Source: Pohlia nutans (taxonomy: Eukaryota; Streptophyta; Bryopsida; Bryales; Mniaceae). Taken from it: a stretch of DNA of 64,000 nt. Position 1 is the first letter of the stretch, and each line of letters begins with the position of its first letter. Positions 1 through 11,407 of this stretch are shown here, piece after piece. The stretch lies in assembly GCA_022496805.1 (NCBI GenBank), contig CM040085.1, forward strand, positions 51,200,234-51,264,233. Reading direction: 5' to 3'. The notes beneath the pieces are model-generated. The model saw nothing but the letters and a program-made list of their open reading frames with translations. It ran no database searches and was not told the DNA's origin. Made by a program: the position numbers and the translations under genes.

Positions 1-159
1 GAAGATTAAAAAAAGTTACAAAGTTTTATATAAAATGCAGTTGCATGACAATTGTAGCTTACTACAGTTGAGACTACTTCAAACTCTACAACTATTTGAT
101 TGTCTATACTTCTTCTACACATAAAAGTGATTTAATGATCACCAAACTTGACAAATTTA

Positions 160-410
160 CTAACTTGTGTGTCCACCCATTGCTTTCATCATTGCTTCCA
201 ATCTAGAAGGCATACGTCAACACAACTCAAGGAGATAATTTCCACGAATTCAATTTAATTGGCATTCAAGAATTTGCCTCAATCCCTCCAAATTTCGGGC
301 AATACTTGGACCATGTTGAACAAAATCTTTGTGGGTCTTTCATGCATTCTCAATTGGGTTAAGATCACGTGAATTTCCAAGCCAATTCAATTCCTCAAAA
401 TATTTTTGAT
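160..410 (-). pseudogene. Decayed Tc1-type transposase, C-terminal fragment
   Basis: Read on the minus strand, one frame gives LNWLGNSRDLNPIENA followed by a stop and further matching residues. After another shift come RMPSRLEAMMKAMGGHTS and a stop. This is the C-terminal signature of Tc1 transposases: the (S)xDLNPIEN block carrying the catalytic Glu, and the closing SMPxRxxAxxxAxGG(H/W)T motif. Several in-frame stops and frame changes show it is dead. The two upstream catalytic Asp motifs were not found between 410 and 850. It is a different copy from the nearly intact element at 47937-49513. Confidence 0.65.
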
Positions 411-988
411 ATTTTTGAGTGCACTTTATATTTGTTATGGTCATGTCAACAAGTCATTAATGGTCGATGACTTGCTAATGACGAGTCATCTGTACTTGTA
501 AAAAGTTGACCATAGTAATCTTTGAAAGCTCCACTACATATCTTTTCTTGTGATTTGAATGAGATAAAGAAATCATCATAATAATAAAATAGCTTCAAAT
601 AATCTAAGTTTTTGGTAGATGGTGAATTTTACAATAGAAAACCATATTGTGCAAAAATAATCCTCAATTTTTTTTTTGGAAGAATTCATAGGATTTATTG
701 TGTTTTAGAATGAAAGTCAAATGTTGACCTACAACATTCAAAAATTCAATAAAGTGCTCAATATTTGGAATTTATGAAAATAAAAAAGTGGACCAAAAAC
801 TATACTTGATGTTTAAATTTTTCCAAGAAAACATCACGAAAAAACGGTGACATGACTTGTTTTTGAATAAGTACTAATTCTATGGCAATGAGTGACAAGC
901 GACAATGATTTTGTTGGTGGGACACTGTACAATGCCCCAACAATAATATTGTCACCTCTTCCATCCACCAATGAGAAACTTGATCTAA
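411..988. other. AT-rich stretch, no gene seen
   Basis: No coding exon is recognisable. The stretch may be the eroded front part of the Tc1-type fragment at 160-410, but no catalytic motif can be read in any frame. Confidence 0.4.
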
Positions 989-1108
989 CAGTAGTAGAAA
1001 AGGTGGCGCTCCTCAGGGAGATGCCCAAACAAAATCACTGTGCATGCATGGAATCGAGCACCACTTGCCTGGGCATCTCCTTTGGCAGTGCTACCTTTTC
1101 TAGTAGTG
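989..1108. mobile_element. Small CACTA-like MITE
   Basis: The left end reads CAGTAGTAGAAAAGGTGGCG and the right end, reverse-complemented, reads CACTACTAGAAAAGGTAGCA. Both continue into GGAGATGCCCA, giving inverted arms of about 40 bp. CACTA plus a short AT-rich TIR is the signature of CMC/EnSpm elements. The flanking triplets are TAA (986-988) and CAA (1109-1111), close to a 3-bp target duplication. It is non-autonomous with no ORF. Confidence 0.6.
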
Positions 1109-1111
1109 CAA

Positions 1112-2155
1112 TTTGACACAAAATTGGTATATTTAAAAGTATCAATGTATACTCTTATCTAACACGAACATAATCAATCATACCAATTTTCACTTTGCAA
1201 ACAGAAAGTTGATTTTTTGTGAAATTTTATAGTGTTTTTGGTATTTGACCTCATAAATTGATTTTAAAATCATCTGATAGATTTTAAAGTTCTGATTGGA
1301 CTTGCTAGTTTAAAAGTATACAACTTGTTAGTTAGAAGATTTTTTTTTAAATATAGATATTCATATAAACGCAATTGCATATCGATTGTTGCCCAAGTTT
1401 GAAATAGTCAAATATAATGGCACATTTATACAAATTGGCATAATAAAACTCCACATTCCTATGGCTACTTATTAGAATCAATTATGAGTACTAACAAAGA
1501 CTAACAAAGTGGGATTTTAGGCACAATGCATTGGGTAGATATCAAGAAATAACAAATCAATAATTTTTAAAGAAATTATAGGATGAAAAAAAAAAAAAAA
1601 AAAAAAAAACTTGGAAATTGAGTAGTTTTGGATTGATATCTTCATACTTTCATATTTTAGATAATAAAGACTCAAAACTGATGGTTTTTTTTCCACGTCA
1701 TTCTAAAAAGGATTTTCATTGCAAGCTTACTATACCATAAGTAACAAAATCTATATTTATATGGAGTTTTGTAATTGTTTGAATTGAGGATAAAATATGG
1801 AGTTTTGAATTTCGCATAGAAATGTAGGTCGGAAAATATAATTTTGGATCAAAACTAGATTGTGTGTGTGTTATGCATCATTTGTACTACAACATGTTAA
1901 ATTTGGATCAAATATTCCATAGCATTGTAGAGCGGTGCAATGGAGCACCCTTTTGAAACTGGATTGAAAGAAAATTTTCACTTAGATTCACTTTTCTAAG
2001 TAATGAAGGAATGCCATTTGTGTTCCATAAATTTTCGGACCCCCATGTCATTGCCATGTAAACTTAGTTTCTAATTGTATCTAACTTAGACTGTGTTGTC
2101 TCTCATCGTTCTACCATACTATGTCTACTTTATCAAATTTGAATAACATTATTTT
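1112..2155. other. AT-rich intergenic stretch
   Basis: Nothing recognisable apart from a poly-A tract at about 1586-1608 and low-complexity AT sequence. No conserved ORF was seen on either strand. Confidence 0.4.
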
Positions 2156-2159
2156 TTAA

Positions 2160-2861
2160 CCCCTAAATGCCGCCCAGACCAAAAATTGGCTTATGAATGA
2201 AGTTGACTGTTCAATTCCAACTGCTACGTGAATAATTTCCATCCAATTCTTTTTGTTAAGGACTTTGCTTGGTCATGCCACCCCTTCAAGTTAAATTCAG
2301 ATCATGCAAGCTATTTTTAGATTTTACATGGGGTCTCAACTACAAAAAGAGTCGTAAAAACGGTTCACCGTGTAGTGTATTTTAATTTTTTTGCTTCTTT
2401 TACTTAAACTTAACTTAGGCCATGAAAATGAGATCCATTGCATTTAAGCTTAACTAACAATATAAAGCTTGCCAAGTCTAGTTTCTACTCCACTTTGAAT
2501 TTTTGAAATAAAATAAAAATTGAGTGATTTATTGTAGTTACAAGTTCAGTAGGTATTACCAAGGTGTAGCAAAAAAATCTACATATAGATACACGGATGA
2601 TTTTCATTAACTAAACTTTTCTTCATTGTAATTTGCACCTTTGGTACAAAAATCAAGATTTTCTAGTACATTTTGTAATTGATATGAATTTTCTTTACAA
2701 TCACTTCAAAAAACCATAGTAATTTCAAATTTTCACCAAAAATTATGAAAAATTCATGATTTGTAGTAGACATGTGGCTTCATCTACTATTATTTTTGGT
2801 TGCAAAATTGAGTGTGGCATACAAAGCGTAATTCCATGGTCATAGGCCCAACCTTTAGGGG
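2160..2861. mobile_element. TTAA-flanked MITE, family A copy 1
   Basis: Left end CCCCTAAATGCC and right end CTTTAGGGG are both bordered by TTAA (2156-2159 and 2862-2865). The body closely matches the elements at 16181-16906 and 59176-59893 along its whole length, including an internal ATGGTCATAGGCCCAACC near the right end. There is no ORF. TTAA target sites with CCC-starting terminal repeats are the hallmark of the piggyBac superfamily. Assignment to piggyBac is inference, as no transposase is present. Confidence 0.75.
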
Positions 2862-3231
2862 TTAAACCAAAATTGCTTATCTGTATTGAAGGGTACTGTA
2901 CATACTAGGCAGTTGGGAATCCAAAGACGGAAGGTGAATGATGGCCAAAGCAAGTAGGAAACTTGAAAAAGTAGAGCTGGAATCTGAAATAGAATGACAA
3001 AGAGCTGAACAGCCTCGGCCATGAAAGGGGAGTCCTATAGAAATGCAACCAGTAAGTTCCCAGACTCAAATTGACGTGCATAAAAGAAAAAGAGCTGCAG
3101 GGATGGAGTCATGAATCATGATGAGAAGTGGAGTGCATGATGGAAAAGGTAAAGGGTAAGGGTAAGTTACTAACTAAAGAGAGGCATGGCCACTTGGCCA
3201 GGTGTGAGGATCCCGTAGAGGGACCTTGTAA

Positions 3232-4474
3232 GAGCATCTTCACTCTTGGCAATAAATGTGGTGCCAAAGTCATATTTGTCATATTTATCATCAAACAAAG
3301 ACATGCTAAAATATGTATTCCCCCACTCAAACATGCACCCACCAACAGTGAAGGTGGGGAATATATGGCTCATTAGAGAAATTCGCAAACTCTGAGGTCC
3401 ACTGGTCCAGTTATACATCCTGCATCCCGTATATTTCAGTTATCCGAAATGTCAAGGTCACAAGCTCAAAGGGGGTGTGCCGGGCTAACATTGGGAGTCC
3501 ACAAGGCTCTTGGGGGCCATGAGGTCTAAGGTTCAAACCTTGGCGGCCACTATTGTTTGACCTTGTGGTGCATTAATGGGCGGGCCCCGGCGGCACACTC
3601 GGTGACTCGCCTTGACACGTGAGCAAACTCACTCATCCTATTTTACCTACCGGAAATATAACTCATCCGGTTTTTATTTTTGGAGCCCGACACTCCTACT
3701 TTTAATGTCCTGCGAGCCTAAATTTTTACTGACACAATACCAAAAGCCTGAAATTTCAAGACTTTACGAATTTCTCTATTAGCAAAAAGGCTTATGGGAA
3801 TTTTTTTCCAGCCTTACAGGCTGATGCCACTTTGCTTTTGTTGAATACCGAAGGCTGCCTACCTTGTGGAAGTATGACGAATGGGCTACATTGGTGGATT
3901 TTATTAAGAGCAAAACAGGCGAAGGTCATACGTTGTACGTTGAAACTTACTTTGAATCTTCAGCCGTGTACAATATATGACCCGTCTGGGCTCAGGAGGA
4001 GGCAATTTAGGGTTTAGGGGGCAGACATCAGGGCCAACAAAGGTAGTTGGCAGCAGGTCATGATGATGTCACTAGGGCTAAGGTAGATCCAGCCACCTTA
4101 GCAATCAGGCCATTCATCATGCAACGGTAGAGAGCATCAGGCGATTATTCCATTTAAATTTTTTTTTCCTTTGTTGCGATTAGCTACATGAATACAAATG
4201 TAGCCACCTGGCGAAAACTCGCTCACTTTAACTTCACTGCCCACCAATGCTACTTTTAGTTGTTGAACTACTCACAAACTACCACATACACAATAATACA
4301 TAAACAACCCAAGATTGCATTATCTCACACCAAGATCTAACTAAATATACTCTAAGATCCCCTCACAACTCCTTGTATTAGGCCTTGTGAACCGTGATTA
4401 TTTACAATGATTGGCCTACTGTACATCCATATTTGTTGTTGGCGTCACCTTTACTGCCAAAGGTGGAGATGCTC
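3232..4474. mobile_element. PIF/Harbinger-like element with GAGCATCT ends
   Basis: Left end GAGCATCTTCACTCTTGGCA and right end (reverse complement) GAGCATCTCCACCTTTGGCA are inverted repeats bordered by a TAA duplication (3229-3231 and 4475-4477). A 3-bp TAA/TTA duplication and a GAGCATCTCC start are typical of plant PIF/Harbinger MITEs. At 1243 bp it is long for a MITE. A SINE-like segment lies inside at about 3465-3660. No transposase frame is visible. Confidence 0.65.
3465..3660 (+). repeat. Possible tRNA-derived SINE
   Basis: A B-box-like motif AAGGTTCAAACCTTGG lies about 55 bp downstream of a weak A-box-like GTGCCGGGCTAACATTGG. The preceding GAGGTCTAA matches the GAGGTCT before the B box of the clearer SINE at 43012-43140. 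It sits inside the Harbinger-like element. The tail is not clear. Confidence 0.35.
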
Positions 4475-4477
4475 TAA

Positions 4478-5097
4478 GGGATTTGATCATCAAAACTTAT
4501 GTAATTAAATTTTAAACAGTTTGGGAAGTTAGTAATGATTGGGTTTCACAAAAGTTTTTTATTTCTTTATTTATTTATTTATTTTTTACATTTTTATAAA
4601 TAAAAATAAATCGTTAACTTGAAAATTAATGGAAAAATAACAAACTTGAATAAATTGATACATGTCTTAAATCTTATAATTGTGACCATGCAAAGTGCCT
4701 AACCATTACTTAACAACAAGAATTTGATTGTGAATGTTAGTGGGTTTACAAACTTAAGGAGATCGTTAAAATTACATTGTAATGATATTTTCTATAAAAT
4801 AGAATTGAACGTGGGATACAATGAAGTCGCTTTACTATAATTTTAAGAAGATCGTTCTCCTCAAATATTGTAAACTAAAAGTGTTGAAGAAGTTCAATGT
4901 TAACGAAATTAAGTTCCTTTCTTTGTTATTTTGACACTTATAATTATTAATGAATAAAATTAAACCAACTGACATTCACATTTTGATTCAATAGAATAAG
5001 AAAAAAAAACGATGACTATTGGATGAGTAGGCATGACATTTATCTATGCATAGATTGTACAAAGAAGTTTATTAACAAAACAATAGAATTGACCAGT
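4478..5097. other. AT-rich intergenic stretch
   Basis: Nothing coding is recognisable. Poly-A/T runs only. Confidence 0.4.
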
Positions 5098-5101
5098 TTA
5101 A

Positions 5102-5309
5102 GCCTTTAATGTCCTGATTCAACACTATTTTCAAAGACTTGTTACAAAATGTTTGATGAAAAAGAAATGGAGTTGATGCACGAAGCTAAGTTGTTAATAT
5201 TAATGTGAAGGTCACATCTATACGGTTGGATTCATTATGTTTTTTATTAATATTTTTAAATTAATTTTGCAAGGTTTCTCTTGAAATTCAATTAAAAATC
5301 CCAAATTAA

Positions 5310-5385
<76 letters not shown>

Positions 5386-5707
5386 AGTAATGAAATTGGA
5401 ATAACATGCACTACGAGATGGTAAGATTTCCATTATTTGATTCTACTTATTTTGGAAAATCATGTTTAAGGTCTCACTTTTTGAACTAAAAATGAATCTT
5501 GACCTAATCCAATTGCATTGTTTTTCAAAAAATTAGAATATTTTATTTTGAAGACCCATATTGTACATATGATAGACAACTAGCACAATAACCAAGAGAA
5601 ATTTGGATGGATGAAAATTTTGTACATGGATGGATGTAGACATGTAGTATTGAGAAAGGTTGCAATTTGTTCGTCGTCCAGTATATGAACATAGGCGCGT
5701 CAAAGGT
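5102..5707 (-). mobile_element. TTAA-flanked MITE, family C, with (TA)n expansion
   Basis: This is a reverse-orientation copy of the family seen at 36642-37163. It begins TTAA|GCCTTTAATGTCC and ends GGCGCGTCAAAGGT|TTAA. Interior landmarks are shared with the other copies, such as GTTTGATGAAAAAG and AGACAACTAGCACAATAACC. A simple (TA)n tract of about 65 bp (5313-5377) has expanded inside it. Confidence 0.65.
5313..5377. repeat. (TA)n microsatellite
   Basis: Uninterrupted TA dinucleotides, about 32 units, followed by TGTGTGTG. The tract lies inside the family C element. Confidence 0.95.
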
Positions 5708-5711
5708 TTAA

Positions 5712-6409
5712 TGGAGTTTCCATTTGTTTGAGACCGTAAAAAGACGGGCTTATTATCAGGCTTATGAAGCACTCGTAGGAACTATAATCATTCAAGATAG
5801 TGAGTATGAGTAATCCAAAAGCAAAGAATTGTTATCTATCAACCAATGTTGGCTATTACATTTGTACAAGGCTAAAATAAGAATAACAAGTTCAATATTT
5901 GTGTTGTTTACAATAAGAATTAGCATCCTTGTGTTAATAAAGGTGTTCAAAAATCATAAATGTTATTCCAAAACAACCCAACCTATAAGCATGTTGTGAA
6001 GCTTCAATAACTTTCAATCTCTAAAGTACATTAGGCCATCGTAAACAAATGAAAAATACCGAGCTATCTGTTTGTTTTGTTTTTTTGTTAATTTTCTCAA
6101 AAATGATGTTATACACTTTCTTTGAATCACAAAATATTTAAGTGTCTTTTTTAAGAATTAAAATTACTATGGATTTTTGGAAAAAAAATTGAAAAAAATT
6201 GTATCAAATTCAAATCACACTAATTATTCTTTGAAAATTTCACCATAGATATACATTGCAGTGAAGAATGTCATAGTATAAACCAAAATATTGTATCATC
6301 ATGTATTTGAATATAGGCCGTGGGTGGAGGTCCAAACTTCAAATTGCAAAATTTTATTAAAATTTTATGTTGGAGTAATTGCTAGATTTGGTAATTTTCA
6401 TTTCACTAG
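5712..6409. other. Intergenic stretch, nothing recognised
   Basis: AT-rich with no supported coding exon or clear repeat boundary. Confidence 0.4.
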
Positions 6410-6413
6410 TTAA

Positions 6414-6982
6414 CCCCTAAATGCCTAGAGCCCTCTCCAAATTTGGCAGTTTTGCAAAGATGCATTATAAAATGCAACCTAGAGGGATATTTTGAACTTG
6501 ATATATGAATAAAAGTTGTACATTATGAATTTTAGATTCTATCCATACGGTTAGATCTATGATTGATATTACCAATAATTTTGTATGAAATTTGAAACGT
6601 GAAATTCAAAATTATTTTGTAATTCAATTACGAATAAGATATTGACAATCTACGGATGAAATTCATTGTGATTGGTTGAAATGTAATACTCTAAGTGTAG
6701 TGATTTTTGGAGATTTTTTGGTTGCTTAATTTTATGAGTTGACTTTTTTTAGACCACTTTTACACTGAAATCTTCAAAATTTTGGGTGAATCACTACAAC
6801 ATGAAATGAGGCATAAAATTTTCACAAATCATCCCCTTTCTAATCGGATCACATATGCATGAAGCTAACTTCTCTTAGAATCTACAGTAAAAATTCCACA
6901 CTGCAAAAAGTGCATGATGGATGAGAAATTATGGATGAAATCTGTACATCGTCCAAAAAATGGACGCTTAGGCAGTTAGGGG
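6414..6982. mobile_element. TTAA-flanked MITE, family B copy 1
   Basis: Ends CCCCTAAATGCC and (reverse complement) CCCCTAACTGCC are flanked by TTAA at 6410-6413 and 6983-6986. The 569-bp body is an inverted match to 39346-39913 (568 bp) over its whole length and to the interrupted copy at 36203-37298. No ORF. Confidence 0.78.
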
Positions 6983-6986
6983 TTAA

Positions 6987-7764
6987 AATCTCAGTTCAGA
7001 TCAAATTCAATCAAGAACATTTTATAAGAAGAAAAATTCGAGATCAACAAGAAGAAGCTAGGAGTTGTCAAAATGCACTATATGGTAATTTATTTTCAAC
7101 CATTATTTAATAGTTAGAACCATTGTTGAAGTAATATGACTTGTTCCCACATTAAAACCCTAGACAATGGTTTATTCTAAATACTTATTTGCGGTTTTAC
7201 TACTTCTCACAATGACTCTAATTCATGCATTTCATCAAGAATCACGTAATATTAAAGCAACATATGTAAGATCCAAAAATTGTTCAATTACCTTTGATTT
7301 GGTACAAAAAATGGATGAAAATTGTTTGATCTTTTATGCATTTGAATGGACTTTGTCATTCATAGGACAAAAATTGGCCTCAACAACCTCTTAGGGCTAA
7401 ACTGTAATACAACCAAAGTAGAATGTCTTGAAATGGTAATTATATCCAAAACCAAATCATAAACTGACCTATAATGGTTGACAACCAAACTCAATACCAC
7501 TTGTGTATAAACATACGAAATCTGTAGAATTTGGACCGGTTTGTGGATTCACATTTTCACAAATTTAGAATAGATTAGTTATCAGATTAGAGTGATGACT
7601 AATTATTTGCTTTGGATTCTTTTGGAAATTTCATTTAAAAAAAATATTTTTTATGGAAAAAATTGCATTATTCATAATTTCTATATTTCTATGAAGTAAA
7701 CGAAATACTATTCCAACTCCTCCTATTCCTACCACAAGTAGATTAAAAAGCCAAAGTTATATGT
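6987..7764. other. Intergenic stretch with one weak small ORF
   Basis: A 75-codon ORF at 7167-7394 has a hydrophobic start (MVYSKYLFAVLLLLTMTL), but nothing else supports it as a gene. The rest is AT-rich with no recognisable feature. Confidence 0.3.
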
Positions 7765-7768
7765 TTAA

Positions 7769-8744
7769 CCCTTAAACGTCAAAGCAAGCCTCATGGGCTT
7801 TTTATGAAAGAATAATCTAAAAAAAAAAGTAGTTTTCCTCAACCAAAACAAGAGAGGGTTGGTGCGTTGAAAAGCTACTGAAAAAAAAGACTAGATTTTC
7901 AAGTTGCGCCTCATTTGGAAAATTGTGGAAACTTTCACGATCAAATGAAGGAATCGAGGGGATGAGGAAGGAATCGAGGGGATGAGGAAGGAAGTTCGGG
8001 CAGCTGCGGAGAGTTGTTGGGAGAAGCAGATCCGAGCGGGGTGCATCACCTTGGACCTGTCACCTACTGATTTTTCATATTTTTTAGTAAGGCCTACCAC
8101 CCGTCTGACACACATTTCCAAACATGCTGCCATACATCCGCACATCTTGTTAACCCTGCTTTTAAACATTTTTATTTTTATTTTTTAAGAAGCCTAGTTG
8201 GCTTTGTTCTCGCACTGACTGGTTGGATTTATTTTATTATTTTGTATTTTTTATAATATTGTAACAAGGCAGGCTAAAATTGCTCGCGCTGCATGACTGA
8301 CTTTGTTCTTTGTATATTTCTAATTGGTGTGCCAGTCCCTCAGTCTCTAAATCCCCCGGTGGTCTTGAATGCGGGCACTATTCATCCACCCCTCCTTTTT
8401 CTGGAATTTCCATTTTGGGCACCTTCGGTGCTTTTTTTGGCAATTTTTTTTTGTAATTTGGGGCTGTAGGCCCAAATTACCCTCGGGGGACCTACATGGG
8501 AATAAAAAATCATTGGAGGAGGAGGTTGTTTTTTTAGGTGAGGCCTCAACCGGACAAAAATAGGGGGCACTTTTGTCTCCATTCATTCAAGACCACCGGG
8601 GGTTCTAGAGAAATCCTGCCAGTCCTTGTTTAAAACTGATGGGTGGGCCTGCAAGGTCTTGTTTCAAAAATGGGTGGGCAACATCGAAATCATGTTTGAG
8701 ATTCCTTCGGGCTGCCCCCAATTCCACCAAATGACGTTTAAAGG
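7769..8744. mobile_element. TTAA-flanked element, CCCTTAAACGTC ends
   Basis: TTAA|CCCTTAAACGTC on the left (7765-7768 plus end) and GACGTTTAAAGG|TTAA on the right (8745-8748) form a 12-bp TIR with about one mismatch. It encloses 976 bp, including the unrelated foldback at 8345-8610 and a 20-bp direct duplication near 7955-7990. I found no second copy of its body in the window. Confidence 0.6.
8345..8610. mobile_element. 266-bp foldback MITE
   Basis: Left end CTCTAAATCCCCCGGTGGTC pairs with right end GACCACCGGGGGTTCTAGAG, and the arms continue through TTGAATG. A second palindrome (GTAATTTGGGGC...GCCCAAATTAC) sits at the centre. It is inserted within the TTAA element 7769-8744. No target duplication is obvious, so the superfamily is not assigned. 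Confidence 0.6.
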
Positions 8745-8904
8745 TTAAGAACATTCTACCTTATCAACAAAAGATACTTGTAAATTGGGTTGTGGTGGCG
8801 TGCTTCGGCCATCATGAAAAAGGACTGAAGACGTAGAGGAAAAGGGGGAAATAGAACACAACAACACACATGTCAGATGAAGCCATAACTTAGAAAAGAA
8901 CCTA

Positions 8905-9435
8905 AGGGCCGCTTTACACCAAGAGGCCAAGCCAATTCGTTGTTTAAGAGGCTTGAAATCCTCACTTGTGATTGGTCAAAAGGCTGAAATTGGCCCCAAC
9001 CCCTTTACACTTAGAACCCGGGCCGATTTGGTGATATGATTTTTTTACTTAAAAAACGCATGGTATGACACGGCCCGAGCTTGTTGAATTGGGTGCACCA
9101 AAAATGGAGGGCCAATTTTTGGCCTTGGGGCCAATGTCATATTTCAATAAAAAAAAACCTTATTTATATAAAATATGATTTTCTTCAACAAATTAGATCC
9201 ACCGGATTGTGTGAAAATTTAAACGGCTCTTTTGAAAAAAAAAAGAGAGGGGTTGAAATTTGCTAATTTATTGAATCAGCTTGGCCCCAAGGCCTTTACA
9301 TATAAGAGAATTGGCCCCTGTTATAATCTTAATATATTGGGTAGTTGAGGCCGGCCTCTAACCCAAAAGGGGCTAAAATTTCATGCAATCGGCCTCAAGG
9401 GGAATTGGCCCGGCCTCTAGGTGTAAATCGGCCCT
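8905..9435. mobile_element. hAT-like MITE, AGGGCCG ends, copy 1
   Basis: Left end AGGGCCGCTTTACACCAAGA pairs with right end (reverse complement) AGGGCCGATTTACACCTAGA. The arms continue for more than 30 bp (GAGGCC..GCCAATTC). The AGGGCCG(C)TT start and length suit a non-autonomous hAT element, but no 8-bp target duplication is visible. It is related to 10726-11086 at the ends only. Confidence 0.6.
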
Positions 9436-9550
9436 AAGGAAGGCAGGGATGATGCCTTGAACAAGGATGAGAGTTTTTCCTCGTTTTAGAGAACCATATG
9501 GTGTTTAGAACTTTTCTTTCACTCGTATGATAAATTTCATTTTGTACATT

Positions 9551-10546
9551 ATAGTGTCATTTAGTACCTAAGTGACCCAAAAGGGTCACTTTTTCTTTTG
9601 CAATTGGCATAAATTTTAATCCGTGAGGTATTTGAAGTTGAATTGCAAGGTTCAGATGTGCCCCCTTGTATGCCGCACCTTCTGAGAAAAATAAATAAAA
9701 ATCATTCTGAAATGATATACTATCAAAATATTGAAGTGCAAAACACCAAAATACTACAAATACCTCAAATTACAACAAATACTTACAAATTCAATATATG
9801 TACTATGCGGTATCTTTTGTATTTGGAAGTTTGTTGTCTTGTTCTTTTTTTGAATTGTGTTCTCTTGTTCATACCAACTCCTTTCATATTTTAACGTATA
9901 AATTATTGTCCTAAACCATACATGGATAAGTCACTCTCACTTATAAAATTCACAATAATTATGTGAGTCCGTTCTTGACATAAAAGATTGCAATGGAGGG
10001 GTGTTGATATAGGTCATTACCGAACATCTTCACTTTCATGTTTGAAAATTTAACCCAAATTCTATTTAACTTTTTGAGCCACACACCTTCTAAAATCTCA
10101 TTTTTGAGAGTGCAATATGCGGTTCAAAGATATATTGTAATCTTCGAATCTAATGGTCAGATCTTATGAAGGTTTAACTGACACGTGTTTGATTAAGTTA
10201 TGTTTACATTTTATACGGTTGGATACTATCAATAGTGTCCCTAATTTCAACAAAGAGAGTTTACAAATAACCAACTGAAATCTCTCCAGTCTCCTGAACA
10301 AGGATGGGCATTAACCCTTGAAGGGCTAATGGGGATAGTAGATACATTGGCTTATATTTGACATTTGTTGTAAATAGAAAGTTGCAAATTGAGACCCCAA
10401 TAGCTCATTAAATCATGTCGACGTGAATTTTAATTTCACTTTTGATCTTAAACCCATAGGAGGTGTGGAACCGTGCCAAAAACAATGGTATATTGGTGTA
10501 TAATACTGGTCGGAAAGGGCTCTCTGGACCTTTAAGGGTTAAAGGG
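9551..10546. mobile_element. TTAA-flanked MITE, family F copy, interrupted
   Basis: The body matches 12493-13293 in the same order, for example TGCGGTATCTTTTGTATTTGGAAG and CACTCTCACTTATAAAATTC. The left terminus has decayed. The right terminus GGGCATTAAAGGG is split by the 223-bp element at 10316-10538, inserted at the TTAA within this terminal repeat. Beyond it the sequence reads TTAAGGGTTAA, the same arrangement as after 13293. Confidence 0.65.
10316..10538. mobile_element. 223-bp TTAA-flanked MITE nested in another TIR
   Basis: Ends CCCTTGAAGGGC and CCTTTAAGGG lie between TTAA copies at 10312-10315 and 10539-10542. Removing it together with one TTAA restores GGGCATTAAAGGGTTAA, which corresponds to GGGCACTAAAGGGTTAA in the uninterrupted relative at 13281-13297. 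This gives good evidence for the insertion and its target. Confidence 0.75.
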
Positions 10547-10725
10547 TTAAGGGTTAATCGTTAAAGAGACAAGGCCTCCATCTTGGACAACCCAAAGGAA
10601 TTCAAAAATTGTGGAGCAATTGGGCAGAGGAATTGAAAATTATAAAAATAAAAATAATTTAAAAGTTGGCCGTTGGCTAGCTCCACGCATGGTTGGCGCA
10701 AGCAGAATTGGACCATACTCTACTA

Positions 10726-11086
10726 AGGGCCGCTTCACACTACAAAGGTTGAGAGGCCGTCGGTTTCCACCAATCAAATTGCAAGAAACCATGGTTTCGG
10801 CCTCTCGACCCTTCACACTAGAGGCCAAAGTCCAAAGGCCGTGGACCTTCAAAATGCTTACATGGCAACACTTTTTGACCAAGGTGACGGCCTCTCAAGA
10901 GGAAGTTTGGGTCCTACATTTTGCAAGACCCGTTACTATGGTCGAGAGGCCGTCGATTTCTTATCATAAAAAATGAAACTATATTTTATTGGCTATTTTC
11001 AGTAGATTTCTTTGGACTCTCAACAAAGTTTGGACTCTCAATCCTACGGCCTCTCGACTTGGACGGCCATAGTGTGAAGCGGCCCT
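10726..11086. mobile_element. hAT-like MITE, AGGGCCG ends, copy 2
   Basis: Left end AGGGCCGCTTCACACTA pairs exactly with right end TAGTGTGAAGCGGCCCT. Internal GAGGCCGTCG motifs recur in both orientations. It is non-autonomous, and the flanks show no convincing 8-bp duplication. A degenerate relative with GGCCGATTCACGTTATGGCC and CTTCACACTAGAGG motifs lies at about 18040-18400. Confidence 0.65.
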
Positions 11087-11407
11087 AAGGCTATGCTGAT
11101 CTTTGGTGGCCTTGTGGTGGCGGGCCAGCGTCCTACCAGGCCATGTTGGAGGTGTTTTTTTCTTTAAAATTTGTATTTTGTTGCTGCTATTATTGGCCTG
11201 AGTGCAACTCTCTTTCCTCTCCCCATTCTTTAGTTGCTTATAGATCATTTGACAAATTTCTAATCAAATGCAACTTGAGAATCTTTTCTCGTATTTTCAG
11301 TAGCTTTCCAAAATACCAATCCTCTCTTACTTTATTGAGGAAATCTTCTTTTTTCCCCATTATTCTCTGATAACTAAACCCATGGTAGGGCTTGATTGTC
11401 CGTTTAA

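Noticed and set aside
7167..7394. 75-aa ORF with a signal-peptide-like start
   Set aside because: In such AT-rich DNA hydrophobic short ORFs are expected by chance. No promoter, splice or homology evidence, and it ends without cysteine pairs or a recognisable mature peptide.
10539..10557. Interstitial telomere repeat (TTAAAGGGTTAAGGGTTAA)
   Set aside because: The units are not TTTAGGG in tandem. They are explained by abutting ends of nested TTAA elements.
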